The notes below the pieces were generated by a model, which saw only the letters and a program-made list of their open reading frames with translations, searched no databases and was not told the DNA's origin. 53,955 nt of DNA. It comes from Planctomycetota bacterium. Lineage in GTDB: Bacteria; Planctomycetota; Phycisphaerae; WQYP01. Of this stretch, positions 8,801-18,500 are shown piece by piece. How positions within the stretch are numbered: the first letter of the stretch is position 1; the number at the start of each line of letters is the position of its first letter. Both the position numbers and the translations under genes were made by a program. The stretch spans positions 1-53,955 of the forward strand of contig JAJYDW010000019.1 in assembly GCA_021790385.1 (NCBI GenBank), read 5' to 3'.

Positions 8801-11662
8801 ATGATGCGGATTGTACGACACAGGCTGAACCCGTGCTGGCTAACGATCATGTTACTGACGGGCGGGTTTGCCGCCTGCGGAACCTGTGGCTCCAGCCATG
8901 CCGCCATGAACAACAGTATGTTTTTCCCGCCACCTGCGGTGGCCAGATCCATGGCCATTGATGGCCGCGGTTTTATCATCCGCGGCTGGCGCACCTTCAT
9001 CGCCTCCGGCTCAATGCATTATGCGCGGGTTCCACGGGCCTTATGGGCTAATCGGCTGCTGCGCATGAAACGGGCTGGATTTAACACAGTTTCCACCTAT
9101 GTATTTTGGAATTATCAGGAGCCGCAGGAAGGAATATTCCGGTTTCATGGTCAACGGAATCTCCAGGCTTTTCTGGCCCTGGTACATAAAATGGGCATGT
9201 ACGCCATTTTGCGTATCGGCCCGTATAACAACGCCGAATGGGCCAATGGAGGCCTGCCCAACTGGCTGCGCTTCATTCCCCATATGATCGTGCGCACTTA
9301 TAACCCGCCGTTCCTTCATGCCCTGAAGCCATATTTTGACCGCCTGCTGCCGATAGTAGCCGCCAATCAAATCACCCATCGCACCCCGGCCTACAGCCCG
9401 GATAACGTGGTGCAAACGATGCTGGCGGCGGCACATGTAACCCACGCCGGCCCGGTGATCATGGTGCAAATTGAAAATGAATATGGCCCGGGTTGGGGCG
9501 CCGTGCTTAATAACCGTTATCTGCAATGGCTGCACACCATCGCCATCAGAAAGGGCATCCAGGTGCCCTTCTTTTTCAGTGGGCTTGATCAAGGCTTTGG
9601 CCCGCTGGGAAGTGCCCCATTCAAAACGGCCGGCCGCACCACACCCTGGTTTACCACCGAATTATGGAGCGGCTGGTTTAATGAATACGGTGAATCCACG
9701 CCGCGGTTTCTATTTCGATGGCATGTTTACAACAAACCGGTACCACCGATCAAAACTCCGTCCGGGGCCACTGTAAATGCCCGATTTGAACGACTGCATA
9801 CGCAGGCGCTTTGGCGGGTGCTGGCCATGGGCGGCCGGGGTTACAACGTTTACATGACGGTGGGTGGCAGCACTTTTTCCCATTGGAACTGTGAATCGGT
9901 GCGTTCCAGTTATGATTTTGGCTCTCCCATCGGTCAGGCCGGCAACTTACAGCCTATGTATTATCGTTATAAAAAGGCGAACTTTTTCGCCCGTGCCTTT
10001 GCCCAAATTTTGGAAACCGCCACCAATGCCACGCCCCAGTATCGCAGCTTCGCCCGGGCCGTTACCGGGCACATCATCCTCTATGCCCGCAAAAGCCCGT
10101 TTGGAAACATTGTTTTTATTCTCAACCCGCACCGGCAAATGGCGATAGCACAACTGGCCGGCGGCGGTCTACGCCTGAAAATTTCTCCCGGTTGCGTCGT
10201 CCCCGTTGTGGTCCATGCACCCTTAGGGCCATGGCTTACTCTAAGTGAAGTCTGCGGTGCTATCCTGGGTGTGCAAACGGCCGGCCAGACCAAAACTATG
10301 GTGATGTACGGACCTGCGGGTTCGCAGGGACTTGTTCGCTTGCGGGTGGCAGCTGGGGTAAAAATTCTCCGCCGCTCGCGTGCTGTTTCTCCCGTTCCAG
10401 GTCAGGACGGTCGGTATGTGGCTCGTTTCCGGTACCCCGTCCATCATCCACGGATGCTGGCTTTACGCAGCCAGCTCGGCACCATTCATATCGTCTATGA
10501 AAACAGTTCCATGGCCGATGGCACCTGGTTTTTGCACCAGGGGACTCTGCCGGTAGTGGTGGTGGGACCATGGTATGTGAGCCACTTTCACGTTGCCGCC
10601 AATGGCCAACCGGGCATTGTAACCGAAGCGGATCTCAATGTGGCCGCACCCGATGCGTATGTTTTTTATCCGCGTGGTGCGGTTCGGGAGTTTGCGGCCC
10701 GGCATCGGGTATGCGCCGTAAAAACGCTGCCCGCCGCCCCGGTATTGGGGCGATGGCAGAGACGTTTGGCCGATGGTCCCGCCCAGCCGAACTACCCAAC
10801 CGCCGATTGGCATACGGTTCGGCGGCCGCATCAGATCGGTTACCGGAATTATCCCGGAGATTACCAGTGGTATCGCGCTATTTATCAAGCTCCGGTCAGT
10901 GGCGTTTATACGCTGGTGATGCCTCCGATTGGCGGTGCCGCGGCATTTTTCATCAATGGCCGGCCGTGTGGTTTTGGCCGTCCTCGGCAATTACCTGTAC
11001 CGCTGCATCGCGGCATTAACACGCTGGCCATTTTGGCCATGGCCCACGGGCGCAGTAAAATATGCAGCTTTATTGGAAAATTCCGATACCTTGACTTCAA
11101 AGGTTTTTACCAACCGGTACATTTCATCGCACCGCGATTCGCCGTTCCGACTGCCACGGACGTTCCTGCCCGCCAACCGCCGCACCCACATGTCGCCTTC
11201 GCCATCGACACCAGGCCCCTGCACACCTATGGCGGAAAGGCGGTCACAGAGATTCCACTGCGGCTTTCCAGGGACGGCCTCATCACTCCCTGGAAAATTC
11301 GCGGCGGAATTGGTTCGCCCGCCGCGGTGGATGGGTGGCGTCGATTCACGGTTCCGCCGCATGTCCCATGTTTTTATCGCACCACGTTCAACTGGCGGCC
11401 CACGGCAAGTGGTAATCGCCTGACGTTGCGGGCCGACTGGGGCCATCTGTTTGCCGGTTATATGTGGCTTAATGGGCATAATCTGGGCCGCTATCCGGAC
11501 TTTAACATGCCCATGGGCATCTATCTGCCACCCTGTTGGCTTAAACCCGGCCCCAACACATTGGTTATTCTGGATGAACGTGGCCGCTCGCCGCTGGCGT
11601 GCAAACTGGTAGTTGAAGCGGCCGCGAGCCGTCGCCTGGTGAACCTATACCCCATGCGATAG
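8801..11662 (+). CDS. Secreted GH35-type beta-galactosidase-like glycosidase
   Basis: Exported glycoside hydrolase of 953 residues. A signal peptide (about 12-35) contains GGFAAC (C26), a weak lipobox, so it may be a lipoprotein. The clan GH-A barrel opens with IASGSMHYARVP and continues with WNYQEPQEG and IGPYNNAEWANGGLPNWL. The acid/base Glu lies in VQIENEYGPG (E227) and the nucleophile in TELWSGWF (E287), as in GH35 beta-galactosidases. C-terminal jelly-roll modules end in the typical YMWLNGHNLGRY block and LPPCWLKPGPN. It probably removes terminal galactose from plant or algal polysaccharides outside the cytoplasm; exact linkage is unknown. An AGGA site precedes the start. The secreted transglutaminase-like gene lies 128 bases downstream and may be co-transcribed. 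Confidence 0.88.
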   Translation: MMRIVRHRLNPCWLTIMLLTGGFAACGTCGSSHAAMNNSMFFPPPAVARSMAIDGRGFIIRGWRTFIASGSMHYARVPRALWANRLLRMKRAGFNTVSTYVFWNYQEPQEGIFRFHGQRNLQAFLALVHKMGMYAILRIGPYNNAEWANGGLPNWLRFIPHMIVRTYNPPFLHALKPYFDRLLPIVAANQITHRTPAYSPDNVVQTMLAAAHVTHAGPVIMVQIENEYGPGWGAVLNNRYLQWLHTIAIRKGIQVPFFFSGLDQGFGPLGSAPFKTAGRTTPWFTTELWSGWFNEYGESTPRFLFRWHVYNKPVPPIKTPSGATVNARFERLHTQALWRVLAMGGRGYNVYMTVGGSTFSHWNCESVRSSYDFGSPIGQAGNLQPMYYRYKKANFFARAFAQILETATNATPQYRSFARAVTGHIILYARKSPFGNIVFILNPHRQMAIAQLAGGGLRLKISPGCVVPVVVHAPLGPWLTLSEVCGAILGVQTAGQTKTMVMYGPAGSQGLVRLRVAAGVKILRRSRAVSPVPGQDGRYVARFRYPVHHPRMLALRSQLGTIHIVYENSSMADGTWFLHQGTLPVVVVGPWYVSHFHVAANGQPGIVTEADLNVAAPDAYVFYPRGAVREFAARHRVCAVKTLPAAPVLGRWQRRLADGPAQPNYPTADWHTVRRPHQIGYRNYPGDYQWYRAIYQAPVSGVYTLVMPPIGGAAAFFINGRPCGFGRPRQLPVPLHRGINTLAILAMAHGRSKICSFIGKFRYLDFKGFYQPVHFIAPRFAVPTATDVPARQPPHPHVAFAIDTRPLHTYGGKAVTEIPLRLSRDGLITPWKIRGGIGSPAAVDGWRRFTVPPHVPCFYRTTFNWRPTASGNRLTLRADWGHLFAGYMWLNGHNLGRYPDFNMPMGIYLPPCWLKPGPNTLVILDERGRSPLACKLVVEAAASRRLVNLYPMR

Positions 11663-11790
11663 ACTTCCCAGTGCTGGATCATGATGCTATTTTCAAGCGG
11701 CGGCAATAGAGGCAATCGGCCGATGGCCGCCGGACAGGGCTTGCACCCGGATTGATATTCTTCGCTGACTATGACAGGAGCGACAGAAAT

Positions 11791-13632
11791 ATGGACATCA
11801 AAAAGTTTGGCGTTGTTATAACCGTTGGTTTATGTATGACCGCGTCCGGAGCGTTTCCAAAAGCCGCCACCGCACGGCCAAATCGGCCGAGGATTGTGCT
11901 TAGTGCCCATGGCAGGAAACTCATGGCCCGTTATACGGCCATACTGCGCACCCTGCAGCGGCAGATTTCTCAAGCGTTGCCGGCAGTTGATTCCAGACTG
12001 GTAAAGTCATTCATGGAAGCCTATCGTGCCCAAGAAACGAAAAAGCCCTACCTGCTGCGGAATCACGCCTTTACCACGGCTACGGCACAATGTCAGAAAG
12101 CAGCCGCCCCAGTTTTATCCAGGATTGATCCGTTTCTCTCAAGCCATCTTGATGAGAAGAGGTTAATTGCAGCATCTATCATTGCCTACGCCACGCCGCG
12201 TGGTCTGGCGGCATTTGCACAGCAATCAAGACTGCATGAAGCTCTCATCGGGCGGCTTCTGGCGGACCCTGGTTTAATGAAACAGATACAAATGGCCGAT
12301 GGTCCACGCCATGGCAACTACGGCCTGACCATGCAGATCTATACCGCCATCCAGCGGTCCTGCCCACTTTCGCACAAAGGCATTTTGCAGCGATTTGCAC
12401 TGGCTGTTGCCCTGGTACAAAAGCCTGCCCTGGCATGGTACCCATTCCATCCAGTCAGGCGGTACCGCAATTTCCAGAAGGCGTATTTGAGCCGGGTGCT
12501 AAATCCAGCTTTTCCGACGCTGACCACGTGGGAATGCCGATTTGTGGCAGATGAGCCGTATAACAATCGGCAGATCCGCTGGTTTCGGCGGATGCTGATG
12601 AATTATGAACCAGATTATGTCATTAGTGGGCATTACCTTGATATTGTGCATACGGATGTAGGATACAATCATATGCACTGGCATTGCGTGCCGGGTTCTA
12701 AACCGGCACAGCTTATTGCCGGTGGAGGAGAATGTGGTGCCAGGGCCTGGATTGGCCGGCTGGCGGAGCGGGCATTTGGTATTCCCACCTGGGGAGTCAG
12801 ACAACGCGGCCATGCCGCACTGACCCATTGGACTTCCGCCGGCTGGATTACGCGGCTTGGTGGCGGCTGGGATCAGCTCTGGTGGAACCATTGCAATGGG
12901 CTGCATTTTCTGCTGGAAACCAAGGCCCGCGCCCACCGGAATAAATTCAGGCGTGTGTTGCGGGCACAATGGATTGCATTGGCCCTGGGTGAGCAAAAGC
13001 CCAATCTTACAACTTTTGGCACAGGTGGCTTCTGGTGGGCCATGGCCGAGAGCGAGGAGCGGGAGATTGCTGCCTCCGGCAGGCCGAGATACGTAACCCC
13101 GGACAATGCCCGCCTGGCTGAACTCCATGGGCCGACCTTGGCCCAAAAATTGGCAGCCACGCCTGTACCATCATCTGCGGTAGAAATATCCCGGGCGGCC
13201 AACGGCGTTATCACCATTCCGGCGGTGGCCTATAGCGGCCATGGGCAACCCGTGCCGGGTGTTACCACGGCCAAAAGTTTTTCCGGTGGGATGCAGATTT
13301 ATTACCACTGTGGCCAGCCGGCATGGAAAAAGCACGCTCCCTTGCAATATGTGGTCAAGGTAAATCGGCCTGGGGTTTATGAAGTAACGGCACAAGTTGT
13401 ATCCGTTAAACCAACGGAATATCTCAACCTGGTGGTGAACCATGGCCATGCACCGGTTGTTATGACTATTCCATGGACCAATGGCCAATGGCAGGTAACC
13501 CAACCCGTTACCATAAATCTGGCGAGGGGCCAAAACACCCTGACTTTTGACCGTGGCAAGGTTACCGGGTTTCCGGCCAGAGGAATCTTTGCTTTAAGCA
13601 TTAAAAAATTTGTTCTAAGACCGGCGCATTAG
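11791..13632 (+). CDS. Secreted transglutaminase-like protein with C-terminal carbohydrate-binding-like domain
   Basis: Exported protein of 613 residues from the ATG at 11791, which has an ACAGGAG site (the frame opens at 11752). A signal peptide (about 1-28) is followed by a helical region. A papain-like core comes next: GGGECGARAWIG with the candidate nucleophile C315, and RQRGHAALTHW with the candidate H341. The third residue may be the Asp of GGGWDQLWW. The last 130 residues form a beta domain (PGVYEVTAQVVSV, YLNLVVN, LARGQNTLTF), as in CBM6/35-like modules. Planctomycete transglutaminase-like proteins of this kind are poorly characterised. Its place after a GH35 enzyme suggests action on a glycoconjugate or extracellular polymer, which is inference. 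Confidence 0.68.
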   Translation: MDIKKFGVVITVGLCMTASGAFPKAATARPNRPRIVLSAHGRKLMARYTAILRTLQRQISQALPAVDSRLVKSFMEAYRAQETKKPYLLRNHAFTTATAQCQKAAAPVLSRIDPFLSSHLDEKRLIAASIIAYATPRGLAAFAQQSRLHEALIGRLLADPGLMKQIQMADGPRHGNYGLTMQIYTAIQRSCPLSHKGILQRFALAVALVQKPALAWYPFHPVRRYRNFQKAYLSRVLNPAFPTLTTWECRFVADEPYNNRQIRWFRRMLMNYEPDYVISGHYLDIVHTDVGYNHMHWHCVPGSKPAQLIAGGGECGARAWIGRLAERAFGIPTWGVRQRGHAALTHWTSAGWITRLGGGWDQLWWNHCNGLHFLLETKARAHRNKFRRVLRAQWIALALGEQKPNLTTFGTGGFWWAMAESEEREIAASGRPRYVTPDNARLAELHGPTLAQKLAATPVPSSAVEISRAANGVITIPAVAYSGHGQPVPGVTTAKSFSGGMQIYYHCGQPAWKKHAPLQYVVKVNRPGVYEVTAQVVSVKPTEYLNLVVNHGHAPVVMTIPWTNGQWQVTQPVTINLARGQNTLTFDRGKVTGFPARGIFALSIKKFVLRPAH

Positions 13633-13741
13633 CTTTGGCCCATCATCACAGCAACCGTTAAACAGCAACACAACAAAATCAATCAGGCGACTGGGGTATA
13701 AATGGTTGTCTGCTGGTAATGATGGCTTAACAGTGGCCAAA

Positions 13742-13776
13742 CGTGCCTGAACTTTCAGCAGGCACGGAGCCGGCTC
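13742..13776. other. Two adjacent inverted repeats in intergenic region
   Basis: CGTGCCTG (13742-13749) pairs perfectly with CAGGCACG (13759-13766) around a nine-base loop. The palindrome GAGCCGGCTC follows almost directly. No T-run follows, so this is at best a weak terminator for the upstream gene, or an RNA structure of unknown role. Confidence 0.35.
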
Positions 13777-13854
13777 GATCCATGCCGGCACGGCCACCAC
13801 CAACCACTCGGGACGCATGTAGCCCTGCCGCACCCTATGAAATCCAATCTACAG

Positions 13855-13883
13855 TTGCATTGGATAGGGTGATTGGGCATAAT
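13855..13883 (+). promoter_or_regulatory. Sigma-70-type promoter of the ATP-grasp/Anbu operon
   Basis: TTGCAT (13855-13860) and CATAAT (13878-13883) are 17 bases apart, about 47 bases before the first ATG. The -35 box lies in an imperfect inverted repeat: CACCCTAT and ATCCAA upstream (about 13831-13847) match TTGGAT AGGGTG at 13860-13871. This could be an operator overlapping the promoter. Confidence 0.55.
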
Positions 13884-13929
13884 CAGCAGTGGCGGAGGCT
13901 GGTCTAACGAGTGTTAAGGACCGGCTTCC

Positions 13930-15375
13930 ATGTTGTTCGAAAATTACCAGATTGATGGTCCTTTTGATGAAATGTTTGAACGTCCAGGCGTTCCGCGCCC
14001 GCATTATGCTCCCATTTTCGACCGGCTCCTCCAGCAGGGAGAAAAATCCATTCAACAGCGGCGGCATATGGCGGACCTGTGTTTCCGCATCCAAGGCATC
14101 ACCTTTACCGTTTATAAGGATGCCCAGGGAGTGGAAAAGATATTCCCCTTTGACTTGCTCCCGCGCATTATTCCCGCCGCCGAATGGCAGACCATTGAAC
14201 GCGGTCTAATACAGCGCATCACCGCCCTGAACCTCTTCTGCCGGGATATCTACCATGAGCAGCACATTCTGCGGGAATGTGTTATCGATCCGGAATTGGT
14301 ATATGGGGCCAGAATGTTTCAACGGGAAATGCTTTCCGTGCGCGTGCCGCGGGACATTTACGTGCATGTCTGCGGCACGGATCTGATTCGCGATCAGCAG
14401 GGGCGCTACATGGTTCTGGAAGACAATTGCCGCACACCCAGCGGCGTGAGCTATGTGCTCGAAAACCGGGCGGTGATGAAACGGGTGTTTCCCATTCTGT
14501 TCGGAGCGTCGCGCGTCCGGGCCATTGAAGATTATCCGCATCATCTGCTGCGCGCGCTGCAATACATTGCCCCGGCCGGGCGCGAAAATCCCTGTGTGGT
14601 GGTGCTGACCCCGGGCATTTTTAATGCCGCTTATTTTGAGCATAGTTTCCTGGCCCGGCAAATGGGCGTGGAACTGGTGGAGGGCCGCGACCTGCTGGTG
14701 GAAAATAATTGCGTCTACATGCGCACCACCTCAGGTTTGCGGCGTGTGGATGTGATTTATCGTCGAATCGATGACGATTTTCTCGATCCGCTGTGTTTCC
14801 GCTCTACGAGCCTGTTGGGAGTGCCCGGTTTGTTGAATGCCTACCGTCTGGGCAATGTGGCCCTGGCCAACGCAATCGGCAACGGCATCGCCGATGACAA
14901 GGCGATTTACCCGTGGGTACCGGAAATGATCCGGTTTTATCTCCAGCAGGAGCCTATTCTTCCCAATGTGCCAACGTATGTGTGCGCCCGCCAGGACGAC
15001 TGCCAATACGTGCTGGAACACCTGGATTCACTGGTGGTCAAATCCACCAATGAAGCCGGCGGCTACGGCATGTTGATGGGCCACCAGGCGGACCAGGCCC
15101 AGCGTGCTGACTTCGCCCGCAAGATCCGCGCCGATCCGCGCAACTTCATCGCCCAGCCGGTGGTGGAACTTAGCCAGCATCCCAGTCTGATCGGCGAAAA
15201 CTTTGAAGGCCGTCGCATTGATCTGCGGCCTTACATCCTGAACGGTTCGACCATCCGGGTGATGCCCGGTGGCCTGACGCGTGTGGCACTGCAGCGCGGA
15301 AGTCTGGTGGTGAACAGTTCGCAGGGTGGCGGCAGCAAGGATACCTGGGTGCTGGAGAACGGAGCCACATCATGA
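13930..15375 (+). CDS. Circularly permuted ATP-grasp protein (type 2)
   Basis: Cytosolic protein of 481 residues matching the circularly permuted ATP-grasp family (formerly DUF404/407), a predicted ATP-dependent carboxylate-amine ligase. Recognisable blocks are [30 protein letters not shown]-like [70 protein letters not shown], and a C-terminal [10 protein letters not shown]. The family is reported as part of a conserved bacterial neighbourhood with alpha-E, transglutaminase and Anbu proteins, thought to make or attach a peptide-like tag. Here all four are present in order. The stop overlaps the next start by four bases (ATGA), indicating translational coupling. Confidence 0.9.
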   Translation: MLFENYQIDGPFDEMFERPGVPRPHYAPIFDRLLQQGEKSIQQRRHMADLCFRIQGITFTVYKDAQGVEKIFPFDLLPRIIPAAEWQTIERGLIQRITALNLFCRDIYHEQHILRECVIDPELVYGARMFQREMLSVRVPRDIYVHVCGTDLIRDQQGRYMVLEDNCRTPSGVSYVLENRAVMKRVFPILFGASRVRAIEDYPHHLLRALQYIAPAGRENPCVVVLTPGIFNAAYFEHSFLARQMGVELVEGRDLLVENNCVYMRTTSGLRRVDVIYRRIDDDFLDPLCFRSTSLLGVPGLLNAYRLGNVALANAIGNGIADDKAIYPWVPEMIRFYLQQEPILPNVPTYVCARQDDCQYVLEHLDSLVVKSTNEAGGYGMLMGHQADQAQRADFARKIRADPRNFIAQPVVELSQHPSLIGENFEGRRIDLRPYILNGSTIRVMPGGLTRVALQRGSLVVNSSQGGGSKDTWVLENGATS

Positions 15376-16475
15376 GTCAAAGTCAACTTGGGTTGCCACT
15401 GGACCGGCCGACGTTTGGTCCCAGACAATCGCTGCCGGCCCGGGTAGCCGAGGCCAGCTATTGGATGAGTCGCTACGTGGAACGCAGCGAGCATCTGGCG
15501 AGAATCCTGCTGGTCAGCGCGGATATGCTTACCGGTGCCGGGGACCTTGATGAAACCCTGGCCGATCAGTTATGCCGCGATGTTTTGGCCATTGCCCAGC
15601 AGAGCCACCGTTATGAGGCGTGGCACGTGGAGTGCGCCACCTCCGCCGAGTTTATCCATACTATTTCGCGGCATCTTGTGCTGGACATGGACAATCCCAA
15701 CAGCCTGGTCAATTGCATTACCAAGGCCCGTGAAAATGCCAGAAGCATCCGTGAAAGTATTTCCGCGGAAATGTGGGAACACCTCAACACTCTGTACTGG
15801 ACCCTGCAAGGCGATGACGCCACCGCCCGTTTTGCGGATGCTCCCCAGGAACGTTACCGCCAGGTCATGACCGGTTCGCTGCTGTTTCAGGGAGTTACGG
15901 ATCAAACCCTGGATCATGGGCAGGTGTGGTTGTTTATACAGCTTTCCAAATACCTGGAACGCGTGGATATGACCTGTCGCATCCTGGCGGCGAAATTCAA
16001 TACTCTCGACCCTGTGGAGGACGCCATGGAAGCGTCACTGCGGGTACTTCAATGGATGGCGGTGCTGCGGGCTTGCTGCAGTATAGAAGCGTTCCGGCGA
16101 CTGCACCCCCAGGAGATGGATGCTGCGGGCGTGGCGGCGTTTGTGATATTTGAACCGTCGTTTCCGAGGAGCGTGCTGTTTTGTGTGCGTCACGCCCTGC
16201 AAAGCGTGGACCGCATTCGCACCATGCTCTCCGCCGATGCCGGACGCGACGCCCAAAGGCTGCTTGGCCGCCTGTTGGGCGAACTGCAATATCCACAGGG
16301 GCTTACCGGCCAATCCGACGAACTGCGGGTGTTTCTGGAGCGAACGCGGCTGGCCGCGGCCACTGCGGCCATGGCCGTGCAGGACCAGTGGTTTATGCGG
16401 GCGCTGGATTCCGCCGCAGTCATCCGCCCCGTTGACAGCCGCGATTTGCAAAGGATTCGGCCCCATGCTCATTAA
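15372..16475 (+). CDS. Alpha-E domain protein
   Basis: All-helical protein of 367 residues of the alpha-E family (formerly DUF403). The opening [20 protein letters not shown] is close to the family signature (YWMgRYvERaE). Further helical blocks include [19 protein letters not shown] and [20 protein letters not shown]. The biochemical function is unknown; it is nearly always found beside or fused to the permuted ATP-grasp protein and is presumed to work with it. Start and stop overlap both neighbours (four bases upstream, eleven downstream), so the three proteins are probably made in fixed ratio. Confidence 0.9.
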   Translation: MSQSQLGLPLDRPTFGPRQSLPARVAEASYWMSRYVERSEHLARILLVSADMLTGAGDLDETLADQLCRDVLAIAQQSHRYEAWHVECATSAEFIHTISRHLVLDMDNPNSLVNCITKARENARSIRESISAEMWEHLNTLYWTLQGDDATARFADAPQERYRQVMTGSLLFQGVTDQTLDHGQVWLFIQLSKYLERVDMTCRILAAKFNTLDPVEDAMEASLRVLQWMAVLRACCSIEAFRRLHPQEMDAAGVAAFVIFEPSFPRSVLFCVRHALQSVDRIRTMLSADAGRDAQRLLGRLLGELQYPQGLTGQSDELRVFLERTRLAAATAAMAVQDQWFMRALDSAAVIRPVDSRDLQRIRPHAH

Positions 16476-17424
16476 AGCTACTCATACCACCAGGTTGACC
16501 TATTCTGCGCTCATCAGCGAAACAGTGATGGAATTGCGTATGGCTCCTCGTCACGAACCCATGCAGCATCGGCTGTCTTTTGAGCTGGCCATCGGTCCAC
16601 CGACCGAGGTCCGCAGCTATTTTGACTGGCTGGGCAACTCGGTGCATACCTTTTCAATCGTCCCCCGCCACCGCAATGTGGAAATTGTCGCTACCAGTCT
16701 CGTCGATACGAGTACCCCGGCCTATGGGGTGGAAAAGCTTGAGGATACCTGGCCTCCGGCGGCACCGCTGGATCACACCCTGCAGGATTTTTTACGTTTT
16801 GATGACGTCGTCTGCCAAAGCCCACTGCTGGATGCCTTAGCCCGGCAAATGATGCCGCAGAGGCCCACCCGCCTGAACGCTCTGGTGCGTCACATGATGG
16901 CATTTATCACCGAAAACTTTACCTATGAAAAGGGCATTACCACCGCCTCCACCGTCCTGACCGAAGTCCTGGAGCACCGACAGGGCGTGTGTCAGGATTT
17001 CACCCATTTGATGATCGGCCTGGCCAGAATGTTGCGCATTCCCGCACGCTACGTAAGCGGCTTTATTCACCCGGGGCGCAAAACCTTTCGCGGTACTTCC
17101 GAAAGCCATGCCTGGTGCGAGTTGTACTTTCCTTCCGTCGGTTGGGTGCCCTTTGATCCGACCAATGCCTGCGTGGTCGGCGAAAACTTTGTGAAGCTGG
17201 CCGTCGGACGCAGTTATCGCGATGTTCCGCCCCACAGAGGCATCTATCATGGTGTGGCCTGCGAAACCATGGCGGTACAACTGCAAAGCGAAGTGTTGTC
17301 CGAAGTATCCGGGCGACTGGTGGGAGAACGTAGCCGATCCCTGGATGTTCCGATTTATCAGGGTGAGCCGGATGCCATTTTGCCTTGGACACTTGATGAG
17401 CAGATGCAGCAGCAGCAGCAGTGA
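16465..17424 (+). CDS. Transglutaminase-like cysteine peptidase of the alpha-E operon
   Basis: Cytosolic protein of 319 residues with an N-terminal bacterial transglutaminase beta domain (about 1-75) and a transglutaminase-like catalytic core. The papain-like triad is complete: Cys in RQGVCQDFTHL (C176), His in ESHAWCELY (H215) and Asp in FDPTNA (D231). The frame is open from 16150, but the upstream part lies wholly inside the alpha-E gene, and the ATG at 16465 has an AAAGGA site, so that start is used. It likely hydrolyses or transfers an amide bond made by the ATP-grasp ligase (inference from conserved operon). The C-terminus ends in a run of five glutamines encoded by CAG repeats. Confidence 0.9.
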   Translation: MLIKATHTTRLTYSALISETVMELRMAPRHEPMQHRLSFELAIGPPTEVRSYFDWLGNSVHTFSIVPRHRNVEIVATSLVDTSTPAYGVEKLEDTWPPAAPLDHTLQDFLRFDDVVCQSPLLDALARQMMPQRPTRLNALVRHMMAFITENFTYEKGITTASTVLTEVLEHRQGVCQDFTHLMIGLARMLRIPARYVSGFIHPGRKTFRGTSESHAWCELYFPSVGWVPFDPTNACVVGENFVKLAVGRSYRDVPPHRGIYHGVACETMAVQLQSEVLSEVSGRLVGERSRSLDVPIYQGEPDAILPWTLDEQMQQQQQ

Positions 17425-17514
17425 CGGGGAGCAGGCTCAGCCGGATGCCTGTGCCGGGGCGCAGCATGGTATTCCGGCCAATAGCTTGAGTTTAATGGAT
17501 TCTGGAGCAATTCA

Positions 17515-18288
17515 ATGACTTATTGTCTTGGCATTATCACGCGTGAAGGGCTGGTGTTGGCCGCCGATTGCCGCACCAACGCCGGATACGATCAGGCCAA
17601 TGTCAGCCGTAAACTCCATCCATTTGTCATTCCGGGTCAGAGGGCCCTGGTTACATTGACCAGCGGCAGCCTGTCGTGCAGTCAATCGGTCATCACCTTA
17701 TTGCAACGGGATTTTGCCGCCGGCCGCGGGTTGGCCGCTGTGGACAACATGTATGATGCTGCTCGTGTCGTGGGCGAACAGGTGCGTCGGGTTGCCGAGC
17801 AGGATCGTGCGTCTCTGGAACGCGATAACCAGCAGTTTAATGTGCATTTCATTCTGGGTGGCCAAATTGGCCATGAACCTGCCGAGCTTTACCTGATTTA
17901 CCCGCAAGGCAATCCGCTGCGTGCCTCGGAAGACAGCCCGTATCTGCAGATCGGTGAAAGCAAATATGGCCGACCTATTCTGGACCGGGGTGTGCGTTTC
18001 GATGCCACATCCCTGATCCAGGCCGTTAAATATGCGTTAATTTCACTCGGGTCCACCATGCGTTCCAACGTGGCAGTGGGGCCGCCTGTGGATATGGCTG
18101 TGTATTATGCCAATAGTTTGCAGTTGGATCATCTGCGACGCTTTGAAACGGAGGACCGTGATTTCCAGCGCATGCAGGATCAGTGGGATGCTGCCTTGCG
18201 CAAAGCCGTCCGGTATCTGCCGGAAGTAGCATTACAGCGCCCGGCCAGGGGCCGGTCACGAGCCAACGCACGCAGACCGCAGGCCTGA
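17515..18288 (+). CDS. Anbu (ancestral beta subunit) proteasome-like peptidase
   Basis: Predicted self-compartmentalising protease subunit of 257 residues. The N-terminus MTYCLGIITREGLVLAADCR is typical for Anbu. Removal of Met1 would expose Thr2 as the N-terminal nucleophile, with the TNAGYD block and a proteasome-fold body following (VTLTSGSLSCSQSV, NVHFILGGQIG, RPILDRGV). Known Anbu proteins assemble into open helical rings and commonly lie with ATP-grasp, alpha-E and transglutaminase genes. The last 30 residues are basic and Arg-rich (RPARGRSRANARR), beyond the fold. A GGAG site precedes the ATG. It is the fourth gene of the operon, 90 bases after the transglutaminase. Confidence 0.9.
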   Translation: MTYCLGIITREGLVLAADCRTNAGYDQANVSRKLHPFVIPGQRALVTLTSGSLSCSQSVITLLQRDFAAGRGLAAVDNMYDAARVVGEQVRRVAEQDRASLERDNQQFNVHFILGGQIGHEPAELYLIYPQGNPLRASEDSPYLQIGESKYGRPILDRGVRFDATSLIQAVKYALISLGSTMRSNVAVGPPVDMAVYYANSLQLDHLRRFETEDRDFQRMQDQWDAALRKAVRYLPEVALQRPARGRSRANARRPQA

Positions 18289-18500
18289 TGTTGTCGTCGC
18301 GTCAGGATTTTGGTGTCTGCATCCGCGATGGCCGTTCAAAGCGTATCGTAGCAAACCCATGGGGACATCCGGCTAATCTGCATCTGTTGACCCGCGCGGC
18401 CTGGCCTCGTGTGCCGCAGACGGACCGGCTAAGAACCTGTATACTCCCTTGGGCCGAGTGCGGCCGGCGGCGTAAATGCTATTAAAGGAGTTCTTTAGAA

